Source: a virus
Virus record (IMG/VR): IMGVR_UViG_3300042987_000978
Coordinates: 1-40,914 of that record
Length of the DNA: 40,914 nucleotides
Reading direction: 5' to 3' (one strand)
A program made the position numbers and the translations under genes. Numbering within the stretch: position 1 is the first letter of the stretch; every line of letters starts with the position of its first letter. The notes beneath the pieces were generated by a model. That model worked only from the letters and a program-made list of their open reading frames with translations, was not told the DNA's origin and ran no database searches. This document shows positions 15,386-24,820 of this stretch, in pieces.

Positions 15386-16660
15386 ATGAGCTTTAATTCT
15401 CCGTTCACAGGCAACGTCGTACAGCCAACCGACGTTTCTTACAGGTCCATCACATTAGCCGCTAATACGCAATTAGAGTGGCCGATTAACGGCAATGCCA
15501 CTGATGATTTTGCCGCTCGGATTATGCAAGTCACAGCCTCCTCGGGAGGACTGTCGCTTTACATGCCGCCTGCTAATCAGGCCTCGGTAGGACAAGATGC
15601 CTTAATCAGAAACGTAGGCGCTAATACATTCACCGTAAAGGACTACGAAGGCACTAATACGATCGTATCAATTGCTGCGGGCGAGTCGAAATACATTTAT
15701 ATCACGGCTAACAGCACGGCCACAGGCACTTGGGGGATTATTGCGTTTGGCGTTGGAACGTCTTCACCGGATGCCTCGGTGCTCGCGGGTGCGGGTTTAT
15801 TGGCTTCCGGTGCCACGTTAAATCAAAGCCACCCTACAGCATCTATCACTGCAGGCTATACGTTTGTTACAGGTGACCGAGCGCAAACCTATATTTGGAC
15901 AGGCGGCGCTGGTTCAGCAACCCTGCCCACAGCCACAACCACGGGTAACAACTGGTTTGTGCTTGTCAAAAATAATGGCACAGGCACGTTGACTATTTCA
16001 CCATCAGGCGGGTCGTTGATTGATGGTGGTGCAAGCAAAGCATTCCAACCGCTTGAGTCGGCGATCATTGTTTCAACAGGAACGGCATACGTCACTGTCG
16101 GGTATGGTCAGAGCACGACATTTGAGTTCGGACTTTTAACAAAGCCTGTAACAACGGGTGCTTACACGCTCACCGCATCAGAGGCATCAAACGTCATTCA
16201 GATTTACACGGGTACGCTAACTGGCAACGTCACCATAACCTATCCGCCAGTAGTGAACTTTTATGCAGTTAGCAATCAAACCGTCGCAGGCGGATTCACA
16301 TTGACCCTTACAACGGGAATTGGTGGGTCCGCAACCGCGCAAGTGCCAGCAAATGGACAAGCGACATTGTTCTGTGACGGCACGAATTTTTACAATGCCA
16401 ACACTACGCAGGCAGGTGCAACGGCATTAAGTATTGTCTCTGGATCTGCTGGATCGCCTGCCATTAACTTTGCTGCAGAAACAAATACAGGATTGTATAG
16501 ACCAGGCGCAGGAAGATTTGGCATTTCAATTCTAGGCACGCAAGTGCTTGATGTAGATGCTAATGGTATTGAAGTTACGGGCGATGTCGAAGGAACGAAT
16601 GCTTCATTTACAGGAACGGGAAACTTTGATAGCGGCATTTCAGGCGGGACATTCCCATGA
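15386..16660 (+). CDS. Neck/tail fibre-like virion protein
   Basis: 424 residues, Thr/Ala/Gly-rich beta protein. The N-terminus (VVQPTDVSYRSITLAANTQL, EWPINGNATDDFAARIM) is a conserved attachment segment in environmental podoviruses. A repeat-like beta middle follows, and near the end a block SAGSPAINFAAETNTGLYRP ending GFISI-like as FGISILGTQVLDVDANGIEV, usual for short fibres or appendages. There is no S74 domain or obvious lectin. It lies between the SU10-type adaptor and the nozzle, so a neck appendage or short tail fibre is the likeliest role. Confidence 0.65.
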   Translation: MSFNSPFTGNVVQPTDVSYRSITLAANTQLEWPINGNATDDFAARIMQVTASSGGLSLYMPPANQASVGQDALIRNVGANTFTVKDYEGTNTIVSIAAGESKYIYITANSTATGTWGIIAFGVGTSSPDASVLAGAGLLASGATLNQSHPTASITAGYTFVTGDRAQTYIWTGGAGSATLPTATTTGNNWFVLVKNNGTGTLTISPSGGSLIDGGASKAFQPLESAIIVSTGTAYVTVGYGQSTTFEFGLLTKPVTTGAYTLTASEASNVIQIYTGTLTGNVTITYPPVVNFYAVSNQTVAGGFTLTLTTGIGGSATAQVPANGQATLFCDGTNFYNANTTQAGATALSIVSGSAGSPAINFAAETNTGLYRPGAGRFGISILGTQVLDVDANGIEVTGDVEGTNASFTGTGNFDSGISGGTFP

Positions 16661-18939
16661 CCAAAAAGGTCTTTGCTCTTGATACGAAGCCCGGCATTCA
16701 ACGTGATGGAACGCTGTTTGACAAAGAGTTCTACGTTGATGGTAGCTGGGTAAGGTTTCAGCGTAAGCGCCCGAGGAAAATCGGCGGGTATAGACGCATC
16801 ACGCCTGCGCTTGCAGGGCCGTCAAGGGGTGTATTTGTAGTCGTCAAGAACACATTCAACAACATTTACAGTGGATATTCTGATGGCTTACAGATTATCC
16901 CTGTTAGCAATACAGGAGTGGGCGCAGGAATTACAGACTATAAGTTTGCTGGACCCATAGCAACGCTTCAAATCATCAACGGCGGCTCGGCGTATTCAAA
17001 CGGCACTTATACAAATGTGCCACTGACTTATGTCTCTTCGGGTACAGGTTCATCGGCTCGGGCCACAGTCACTGTTGCAGGCAGCACGATTACAGCAGTA
17101 ACGCTTACAGGGCCAGGCATTCGATATCTTGTTAGTGACCTTTTGAGCGCAAGCGATGCAAATTTAGGCGGCGGTGGTGGCTCAGGACTTGTGCTGCGCG
17201 TAGGGACGATTGATTCGCCATTTGTGCCATCAGCCGCCAATTCATGGCAATTCGACACGTTTACGGATACAAACGGCTCGGGTGAAAACTTATTGCTTGC
17301 ACACCCTTCGCAAGATCTCAATGACATTGATAGTGAGACAAATACAAGATTGCTAGCTGGACCCATCACGGGAACAGTCATGTGGGCGGCAGGCCTGTTC
17401 ACGATTTCAGGCGTATCTATTACAAACGGCTCTACAACATTGACCCTGTCAGCTATTTCAACACGAGTCGGCATAGGGCAGATTGTTAAAGGGCCAGGCA
17501 TTCCCGCATCAACAACGGTCACGGCGGTTGTAGGAACGGCAGTAACGCTAAGTAATGCTGCAACGGCCACGCTAACGACTGATGTGACCTTTGACAATGA
17601 AGTGAGCATTTCAGGCGGTGTTGTGTCGCTACACCCTTATGTGTTTGTGTACGGCAATGATGGGCTCATACGCAATTGCTCTTCGGGTGATATTGATGAT
17701 TGGGTGTCACCGGATGCCAATTCGGTCAACGTAGCCACAGGTAAGATTCTTCAGGGATTAGCAGTTCGTGGCGGCTCTAATTCGCCATCAGGTATCTTTT
17801 GGTCGCTTGACTCTATGGTTAGGGTGTCATTTACGCCGCAGTCTTTAGGTGTAGCAGGAACGGCAAATTTTGCCGCCCCGACCTATTGGCGGTATGACAT
17901 CATGACTTCGCAATCATCATTCCTGTCATCATCAAGTGTTATTGAGTATGACGGATTGTATTTTTGGTGCGGCACGGACAGGTTCTTGCTTTACAACGGT
18001 GTGCCCAAAGAGATACCCAATGAAATGAACCAAAATTACTTCTTTGACAATCTCAACTATGAGCAGCGTCAAAAAGTCTTTGCAACCAAAGTGCCGAGGT
18101 TTGGCGAGATTTGGTGGTTTTACCCGAGGGGTGACGCAACAGAATGTACTGATGCAGTCATTTACAACGTCAGAGAAAACACTTGGTATGACTTAGGTCA
18201 AGCTTTGGGCGCAAGGCGCTCTGCAGGATACTTCTCTCAGGTCTTTAGGTATCCTGTCAACGCAGGATGGGAGGTCAATGCTTCAGGCGGTGTAGGCCGA
18301 GTAAGAATCACAAATCGTGGCTCAGGGTACACCAACGGCACATACTCATACGAATCACTTACAGGCGGCACAGGCTCAGGCGCAAATGCTGACATTGTAG
18401 TAGTCAATGGTCAAGTTGTTTCAGTAACAATTGATGATCCTGGAACAGGTTATGCGGCCAATGACGTGCTATCGGCAGCACTTGCTGGCGGTGGAACGGG
18501 ATTTGAACTTACCGTTGATTCAGTGATCGACTTTACGTCTTTATGGCAACATGAGATTGGAACAGATGCGATTGAAGGCACACAAGTCCTAGCTATTGAG
18601 AGCTATTTTGAGACAAGTGACCTAGGATGGGTTGCAGGGGGTCCATCACAGCCGTCGCCTATTGGTGAAAACTTTTGGTTAAGGGTTGAGCGTGTAGAGC
18701 CAGACTTCATTCTGTCAGGCGAGATGGATTTATACGTTACAGGCAGACCTTACGCGCAGGAAGATGACAGCACAACAGGGCCGTATACGTTTGATGCAAA
18801 TACGGGCAAGATTGATATGAAAGAACAGCGCCGAGAACTGCGACTGAAGTTTGTGTCAAATGTAGTCGGCGGTAATTATCAGCTTGGCAAGGTCATCATC
18901 AGTGCTGCGGACGGTGACGTGCGAGGGTATTCGACATGA
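16657..18939 (+). CDS. Tail nozzle protein (P22 gp10-like) with inserted beta repeats
   Basis: 760 residues. The N-terminus (FYVDGSWVRFQRKRPRKIGG) and the central part (YVFVYGNDGLIRNCSSGD, YFWCGTDRFLLYNGVPKEIP, RFGEIWWFYPRGDATECTDA, NVRENTWYDLG) are the beta-propeller-like blocks of P22 gp10/SU10-type nozzles that close the tail tube. Two insertions carry the same repeat, at residues about 103-182 and 547-624. Each begins I-x-N-x-G-x-x-Y-x-N-G-T-Y and ends with a G/L-rich strand; the second has GTGYAANDVLSAALAGGGTG. These are probably surface-exposed decoration domains. It overlaps its two neighbours by 4 bases. Confidence 0.78.
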   Translation: MTKKVFALDTKPGIQRDGTLFDKEFYVDGSWVRFQRKRPRKIGGYRRITPALAGPSRGVFVVVKNTFNNIYSGYSDGLQIIPVSNTGVGAGITDYKFAGPIATLQIINGGSAYSNGTYTNVPLTYVSSGTGSSARATVTVAGSTITAVTLTGPGIRYLVSDLLSASDANLGGGGGSGLVLRVGTIDSPFVPSAANSWQFDTFTDTNGSGENLLLAHPSQDLNDIDSETNTRLLAGPITGTVMWAAGLFTISGVSITNGSTTLTLSAISTRVGIGQIVKGPGIPASTTVTAVVGTAVTLSNAATATLTTDVTFDNEVSISGGVVSLHPYVFVYGNDGLIRNCSSGDIDDWVSPDANSVNVATGKILQGLAVRGGSNSPSGIFWSLDSMVRVSFTPQSLGVAGTANFAAPTYWRYDIMTSQSSFLSSSSVIEYDGLYFWCGTDRFLLYNGVPKEIPNEMNQNYFFDNLNYEQRQKVFATKVPRFGEIWWFYPRGDATECTDAVIYNVRENTWYDLGQALGARRSAGYFSQVFRYPVNAGWEVNASGGVGRVRITNRGSGYTNGTYSYESLTGGTGSGANADIVVVNGQVVSVTIDDPGTGYAANDVLSAALAGGGTGFELTVDSVIDFTSLWQHEIGTDAIEGTQVLAIESYFETSDLGWVAGGPSQPSPIGENFWLRVERVEPDFILSGEMDLYVTGRPYAQEDDSTTGPYTFDANTGKIDMKEQRRELRLKFVSNVVGGNYQLGKVIISAADGDVRGYST

Positions 18940-19184
18940 GCGTAGCCTTAGTTTATGACCCGAGGTTTCATACGTTTGACTCATGGGCATGTCTCATGTG
19001 TGAGCTGTATGCGCCGCAACAACTGCAAATTCCCGGCATTGACCTAGATTGGAAAGGTTGGGCGGTTGGTTTGAAAGCTATTGATGTGTTTGCCAACGAG
19101 GCAATTCCTGATCCGTATACCTTCAATGATTGGCAAGAATGGGCTATGGCATTAGTGGGTGCAATTAATCCGAGGACTAACTGA
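18936..19184 (+). CDS. Conserved hypothetical protein following the nozzle gene
   Basis: 82 residues, Trp/Leu-rich and probably helical. The blocks SWACLMCELYAPQQLQIPG, GWAVGLKAIDVFANEAIPDP and FNDWQEWAMALVGAINP occur immediately after the nozzle gene in many environmental podoviruses. No signal peptide. Function unknown; constant position after the nozzle suggests a tail-tip or assembly role. It overlaps the nozzle stop by 4 bases and ends 1 base before the next ATG. Confidence 0.62.
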   Translation: MSVALVYDPRFHTFDSWACLMCELYAPQQLQIPGIDLDWKGWAVGLKAIDVFANEAIPDPYTFNDWQEWAMALVGAINPRTN

Positions 19185-19185
19185 C

Positions 19186-22100
19186 ATGGCAATCACACCA
19201 GACGTTATTGCAGATTACATTGCCAATATATTGGGCGGTAGTGGTACTGATGCTGAAAAAGCTGCAACTATCAATGCCGCCGCTGAGGAATTCGGCGTAA
19301 GTCGCGAGGACATCAACGCGGCTACGGGCTATGGCATGGATGTAATCAATGCTTATTTAGGCCCGCTTTCTTATGCAGGTTCTGCAGATGACCGTCAGCA
19401 AGACGCTATTGATGCGGCAACCGTTCAGCCTGCGGAGTATTACAGCCCGCTGGCCGATGCAAGTAGGATTGAGCCAGCCGATGATCCGGTAACGTCGTAT
19501 CAAAGTTATACGCCAGTCGTCGACAATACGTATAACACAAGCGACAACGGGCCTGTTGATTATGGTGGTCAGGGCAGCTATGTTGCGCCAGCAGACACAT
19601 CAAGTGCGTACGATTATGCAACGTCCACGGGCGGTATCGGCGTCAATCAGATGGATCAAAATATTCGCGACTTTTTCGCGAACAATCCGAGCGAGTTTGA
19701 TACCGTTGCCGCAATGGTGAAATACGGTGTTTCAGAAGCTGATATCCAAAGAGCTACGGGCAAAACACTTTCAGAAATTTATGCGCCGCCTGTAGCGGGA
19801 GCGCTTTCATCAGTAACCGCTGACACGCTTTCCGGAGCAGTAGGTAATGACACAGTCACGGGCGCTTTGGCAAGTGTTGATGACCGTCAGCAAGCCGCCG
19901 TTGATGCTGCAACTGTAAAGCCTGCCGAAACAACGTATCGCGGCGTAGACATTCCGTCATTTTCAGATAGATATGTATTCACAGGCGGCGGGGAGGACCC
20001 TGGTATTTTCCAGTCTGCTTCAGAGCAATTAGAAAATTGGAAAGCAGAACAGGACCGACTAGCTACTTTAACTCCAGCGCAAAGAGCAATTCAAAACGCA
20101 GCACGCACTGAAAGCCAAGAAAATGCTTTAGTAACCACATACGACCCAATTACATTAGGCGGCAAGGAATGGACCGTCACGGCTGGTGGAAACTCTTTAA
20201 TGCGGTTGGCAGATGATCAGTCTGGTTTGGGGCCAAAGCAATACCGTTATGAAGAATTAGACGCCGCCACGGGGCAAATTAGACAAGGTGTTGACGTTGA
20301 AGGGCCGGGGCTTTTCCAGAAGTTTTTAACCAATCCAATTACAGGAATAGCGCTGGGCCTGCTGCTTCCCGGCGTTGGTCAGGCAATTGGAAGTGCTTTA
20401 GGTGCCACGGGTGCTGCAGCAGGGGCGCTTGGTTCAGGAGTGTTGAATTTTGGCTTGCAAGTAGCCGCTGGCGCAGATCCTGTCGATGCATTGAAGGGTG
20501 CTGTGTTGAGTGCTGGAGCTGGATTTGTAGGTACGCAAGTTGGTTCTATGCTACCAGCAGAGTTAGCAAGTGCTGGTAAAAACGCTGTAACCCAGCTTAT
20601 TACTACAGGCAAATTAGATCCAGCAGCATTAGCGACAAGTGTTGGGTCAAGTTTTGCAACCGATGCCTTAGCAGCAGAAACAGGCATGGATAAAGCCACC
20701 GCTAGCAAGCTTGTTACAGCGGGCATTCAAGCGATCAGCGGCAATGAGTTGGCAGCGCTAACCTCATTAGCACAGGCTGGTTTACAAAGTGGTTTGGCAG
20801 GAACAGGAACGACTGCTAGTTCATCGCAAAATCGTGCCGCATTTTTAGAAGCCAATGCTTCACCGCTTGGGCTTTCCGCGCTATCGCCTAATCCTAGCGA
20901 AGATGAACTCATTAGTCTTGAACAGCGAACCAACGCAGCCAATCAGCTCCTGCGCGATTACACATCTCTGAATAGTGATCTTTCTCGTGAAGGTGCGGTC
21001 AACCAGCTCACCGCACTAGGTATTAACGCAACTAAAGCAAACGAGCTTATTTCAAACGCTGATTCTCAAGTTGAGCAGCGCCGAGTCGCGACTGACGTCA
21101 TGTCTCGGTACTCAAGGATTGACCCAGAGTTTGGCACGCCACAGCTTGATCGCAACACTGCGGTTCAAGAAATGGTTGCGTCCGGAGTAAGCATCGATCG
21201 TGCTAACGAACTTTTAAATGGAATTGATGCTCAAAACGCCATTAAATTAGAAAATAAACTTAGCGTCCAGTCGGCTTATCAGAACTTTGTAAAAGGCACC
21301 GGCTCAGAGGAAGCCTTGCGCAGCGCCATGACCTCGGCGGGTTACACCGACGCCGATATTAACAATCAAGTCACGCGAGGTCGTGCAATTGTTGAGGGGT
21401 CGAAACTTACTGCTGGCGAAACAGCACAACAGCGGGCAGAGCTGCTGCGAGACATTCGTGCCGAAGCCGCAAACAAATCAACTTTTGGTGAAGCCTACGC
21501 GCTAGTGAGAGACAAATTAGGGCCTGGCGCTACTTTTACTTGGCAGGGCAAAGAATACGTTGCCTCATCTGCCGCAGAAAGGCCAGATTTAGTCTCAACA
21601 ACTACTGGCGCAACCGCTGGCGCAACGACAAGTACAGCAACAACTGGAGCCACAGCCGATTTGGGAACCCCATATGTTGCGCCTAATGGGATGCACAATC
21701 GCGCCGCATTTATCGCAGCAGGCGGTGGAACAAGTGACGCAGACTATGCCAAGTATGTCAATGCAGTCAACTCTGTCATAAGTCAAGGCCAAAGCGGCAC
21801 GTTGATTAAACCATCATCAGTAAATAGTACAGGCAAGGAACTGCCTGCTACTACTGGTGCGGTAACAACGGGGAAACCTAGTATTGAATTCTCAACACTA
21901 TTTTCAAACGTATCTGATGCGCTATCAAAGCAAATGCAGATAAGTAGCGCTGCGGCACAAGAATACCTAAAAAATAATCCTAATAGTCCTTTTACTCAAA
22001 GTGTTAGCACAGCCTATGATGCAGCAGGAGAGTTAATTAAAAATGTAGGCGGAGGAACCGCGCTTCTTGCTAACAATAAACCTTTGGCTGATGCTTTTAT

Positions 22101-24810
22101 AAAAGGCGGTGATGAACTTCAAAAAATGGGCCAGTCAATAGGCACTGGTCCTCAAGACACGGCAAATTTTAACACCACAATGCAGTTATTGGATTCAGCA
22201 AAAGGAATTCAAGAAAAACTTTCTGTATTAGCAGGACGAGTTCTTGATGGCACTAGCGGTCTTGCAAGACAGACTGTTATTGAACTCAGGCAAGAATTGC
22301 CAGCGCTGTTCTTAGGCGGGGCAGGGGCAAAAGCCGCGCTTATAGCTAGCGGACTGATTGACACCGGAGATACTGCCGGCGGAGCGGCGATTGATGCTTA
22401 TGATTCGGCGGTCAAAAGCGGTAAGACGCATCAGGACGCGCTCACCGATGCCCGCAAAGCCGGGGCCGCTGCCGGGGCGACTGAGGCGGCTATACAGTTG
22501 ACGATTGGAAAACTAGGCGAGTTAGCGGTCGGAAAGCTTGACGACGTAGCCGCAAAGGCCATTGGCCGAGTCGGCGGCGAAACCGTAACCGAAGGCGCTC
22601 AGGAAGGGTTGGCATCCGCTGCGGTAGATCTTGCGCTTACAGGAAATGTAGATGTAAATAAAGCATTAACGCAAGGAATTATCGGAGGAGCCATAGGCAA
22701 AACGACATCTCTTGCAACAACTCCAGTTAGTACAGCACAAGATATATCTGAAAGTATTAATGCGTCCGTAACCTCAGGATCAAATTTGGCAACCGCCACT
22801 AATAATGTGGTTGCAAGCTCACTGACTGGCGCTATCAATTCAGGACAAGACATCAATACCGCAGCATCAACCATAGTAGTTGGTGCGCTCAATGCAGGCA
22901 GCGATCCAGCAACAGTTGTTAACTCAGTCATGGATGCCGGAATTAAATCTGGTGTTGATACATCATCATTGGCTTCGGCAACGACAATATCTGCACTCAA
23001 TGGCGGGGCAGATACAGCAACCGTAGTGTCTTCTGTCATTTCAAGTGGAGCAACCAAGGGAGATGTTTCTGGGTTAGTTTCATCAACCGTAACGAGCGCA
23101 TTAAGTACGGGCGCTGATGCTTCTACAGTTGTTTCTTCAGCCGTAAAAAGTGGAGTAACAAGCGGTGGCAACACTTCAACAGTAATTACTAGTGCTGTTA
23201 ATAGCGGACTGAATAATGGTGTTGATGCGGCAACCGTGGTAACGGCTGCAGTCGATGGCGGACTTACTTCCAAGCTTGATGCTGGGTCAGTCGTTTCGGC
23301 AACGGTTACAAGCGCCTTAAACAATGGCGCTGATGCTTCTACAGTCATTTCTAGTGCTGTTACGGCTGCAGTTGGCGGGTCACAACTTAGCACTGAGACA
23401 GCAACGGTAAGTGCCGTATCGTCTGCGGTTACGGCAGGAGTAAAATCTGGAGTTGACACAGCCACGGTTGTGAATGCGGCTGTGAGCGCTGCTGTAACCA
23501 ATTCAGGCGGCAATCAAGAGGTTATTGCATCATCACTGCAAACGTCCGTCGCAGCGGCTACAACCGCCGGAGGAAATGTCAGTACAGTGGTGTCAAGTGC
23601 CGTTAATACTGCTGTTAACAATGGCGTTAATAGCACAACAGCAGCGGCCAGTGCGGTTGCTGGAGTAATAGCAACGGGTGGCAATGTTAACGCCGCAGTG
23701 GAGGCTGCAAGGACATCCTCAGGCGTGCAAATTGCAACTTCAGTGCAGGGAAGCCGTACGATAGTTACGGCCACTGATGGCAACACGGTAACCAAAACAG
23801 TAGTTGACACCACCAATAATGTGACAGTTACTTCTGTGACTGATTTGTCAACCAATCAGACAATATCAACGGTTACGGACACTCAAACACAACAAGATAT
23901 AACGGCGCTTCAACAAACAGCAACACAAATTAAGACTGATCTAACAACTCAAATTAATACATTAGCAAAAACTAATTCTGACGCAGACAAAATTATTAAA
24001 GATTCAATTCAGAAGGTTGCTGATGATTTAGGAATAAGTAAGACTGAATTGCTAGACAAGATAGGCGCAACGGAGACATCACTCAAAGCAGAGTTGTCAA
24101 ACGAACTTGCACAAGTTTCTCAAAATCTTAATAAACAAATTAAAGGTTTAAAAACAGGATTGGGAACTTCAGCAGCCTTAGCTGCTGCACAACCTATTCG
24201 TGGCATAAGCTTAGATAATGATTGGCTGAAGGGGCAGATGCTCAAAGCAGGAAAAGCTGAAGGCTATCGAGATCCGTTAGCGGAATTCCAAGCCTTGCAA
24301 GAAGAAGCACAGCGTGAAGAGATGATTAGAAAATTACAACCTGAACTAGCTGACGTATTAACGGAGCGCGGAGCCATGCCTTACTATGCTTACGGCCAGG
24401 AACTTTCAATTGATGAAGCGTTGGGCTTGCCCTCGGAAGACTCCTCAGGGTATAATAATGAGCCAGAATACGAGCCCGTATTCAAATCGGGCGGAAAGGT
24501 TTCTCCGCTCAACCTTCAAATGATGTACGCTAAAGGTGGGCACACGCGTGAAGATTTCCGACACGGTAAGCATGTGGCTGGACCCGGCGACGGGCAGTCG
24601 GACGATATTCCGGCATGGCTCGCGGACGGTGAGTTTGTTTTTCCGGCGGATGTGGTCAGCGCCCTGGGCAACGGTTCAACTAAAGCCGGTACTGAAAAGC
24701 TCTACGAAATGATGCATAGCATCCGCGACCGGGCACGATCAAAGGGACCTAAAGACTTGCCCCCGCCAGCGCACAAAAGTCCCTTAGACTATTTAAAATC
24801 CCGCAAATAA
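19186..24810 (+). CDS. Giant mosaic repeat virion protein (1874 residues)
   Basis: Start ATG 19186 with GAGGA at 19172-19176; the upstream in-frame GTG is less likely. Residues 1-250 hold two helical motifs (VSREDINAATGYGMDVINAY and VSEADIQRATGKTLSEIY) and a direct repeat of DDRQQ-A-DAATV-PAE at about 68 and 232. Gly/Ala-rich hydrophobic segments lie around 385-450. An EGAQEGLASAAVD segment with GC-richer codons is near 1059-1146, resembling large polyvalent or internal virion proteins. Residues about 1221-1511 are 18-residue tandem repeats of the type xDxATVVSSAVxSGLxxG, followed by a coiled coil (about 1560-1665). The last 110 residues (FKSGGKVSPL, GPGDGQSDDIPAWLADGEFV) are a conserved phage C-terminal domain. 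Likely a virion or ejection protein; enzyme activity is not evident. Confidence 0.7.
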   Translation: MAITPDVIADYIANILGGSGTDAEKAATINAAAEEFGVSREDINAATGYGMDVINAYLGPLSYAGSADDRQQDAIDAATVQPAEYYSPLADASRIEPADDPVTSYQSYTPVVDNTYNTSDNGPVDYGGQGSYVAPADTSSAYDYATSTGGIGVNQMDQNIRDFFANNPSEFDTVAAMVKYGVSEADIQRATGKTLSEIYAPPVAGALSSVTADTLSGAVGNDTVTGALASVDDRQQAAVDAATVKPAETTYRGVDIPSFSDRYVFTGGGEDPGIFQSASEQLENWKAEQDRLATLTPAQRAIQNAARTESQENALVTTYDPITLGGKEWTVTAGGNSLMRLADDQSGLGPKQYRYEELDAATGQIRQGVDVEGPGLFQKFLTNPITGIALGLLLPGVGQAIGSALGATGAAAGALGSGVLNFGLQVAAGADPVDALKGAVLSAGAGFVGTQVGSMLPAELASAGKNAVTQLITTGKLDPAALATSVGSSFATDALAAETGMDKATASKLVTAGIQAISGNELAALTSLAQAGLQSGLAGTGTTASSSQNRAAFLEANASPLGLSALSPNPSEDELISLEQRTNAANQLLRDYTSLNSDLSREGAVNQLTALGINATKANELISNADSQVEQRRVATDVMSRYSRIDPEFGTPQLDRNTAVQEMVASGVSIDRANELLNGIDAQNAIKLENKLSVQSAYQNFVKGTGSEEALRSAMTSAGYTDADINNQVTRGRAIVEGSKLTAGETAQQRAELLRDIRAEAANKSTFGEAYALVRDKLGPGATFTWQGKEYVASSAAERPDLVSTTTGATAGATTSTATTGATADLGTPYVAPNGMHNRAAFIAAGGGTSDADYAKYVNAVNSVISQGQSGTLIKPSSVNSTGKELPATTGAVTTGKPSIEFSTLFSNVSDALSKQMQISSAAAQEYLKNNPNSPFTQSVSTAYDAAGELIKNVGGGTALLANNKPLADAFIKGGDELQKMGQSIGTGPQDTANFNTTMQLLDSAKGIQEKLSVLAGRVLDGTSGLARQTVIELRQELPALFLGGAGAKAALIASGLIDTGDTAGGAAIDAYDSAVKSGKTHQDALTDARKAGAAAGATEAAIQLTIGKLGELAVGKLDDVAAKAIGRVGGETVTEGAQEGLASAAVDLALTGNVDVNKALTQGIIGGAIGKTTSLATTPVSTAQDISESINASVTSGSNLATATNNVVASSLTGAINSGQDINTAASTIVVGALNAGSDPATVVNSVMDAGIKSGVDTSSLASATTISALNGGADTATVVSSVISSGATKGDVSGLVSSTVTSALSTGADASTVVSSAVKSGVTSGGNTSTVITSAVNSGLNNGVDAATVVTAAVDGGLTSKLDAGSVVSATVTSALNNGADASTVISSAVTAAVGGSQLSTETATVSAVSSAVTAGVKSGVDTATVVNAAVSAAVTNSGGNQEVIASSLQTSVAAATTAGGNVSTVVSSAVNTAVNNGVNSTTAAASAVAGVIATGGNVNAAVEAARTSSGVQIATSVQGSRTIVTATDGNTVTKTVVDTTNNVTVTSVTDLSTNQTISTVTDTQTQQDITALQQTATQIKTDLTTQINTLAKTNSDADKIIKDSIQKVADDLGISKTELLDKIGATETSLKAELSNELAQVSQNLNKQIKGLKTGLGTSAALAAAQPIRGISLDNDWLKGQMLKAGKAEGYRDPLAEFQALQEEAQREEMIRKLQPELADVLTERGAMPYYAYGQELSIDEALGLPSEDSSGYNNEPEYEPVFKSGGKVSPLNLQMMYAKGGHTREDFRHGKHVAGPGDGQSDDIPAWLADGEFVFPADVVSALGNGSTKAGTEKLYEMMHSIRDRARSKGPKDLPPPAHKSPLDYLKSRK
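24427..24456 (+). promoter_or_regulatory. Candidate internal promoter before the internal-protein genes
   Basis: TTGCCC (24427-24432) and TATAAT (24451-24456) are 18 bases apart inside the 3' end of the 1874-residue gene, 365 bases before the next start. It lacks the GCGGGG that follows the other two sites. Confidence 0.28.
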
Positions 24811-24820
24811 GGAGCGGATG

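Noticed and set aside
22599-23513. 304-residue minus-strand open frame opposite the repeat region
   Set aside because: It is a consequence of the 54-base repeats on the plus strand; the translated product is Ala/Thr/Val/Pro low complexity with no start context.
22840-23720. CRISPR-like repeat array
   Set aside because: The 54-base periodicity is protein-coding, degenerate and without spacers.
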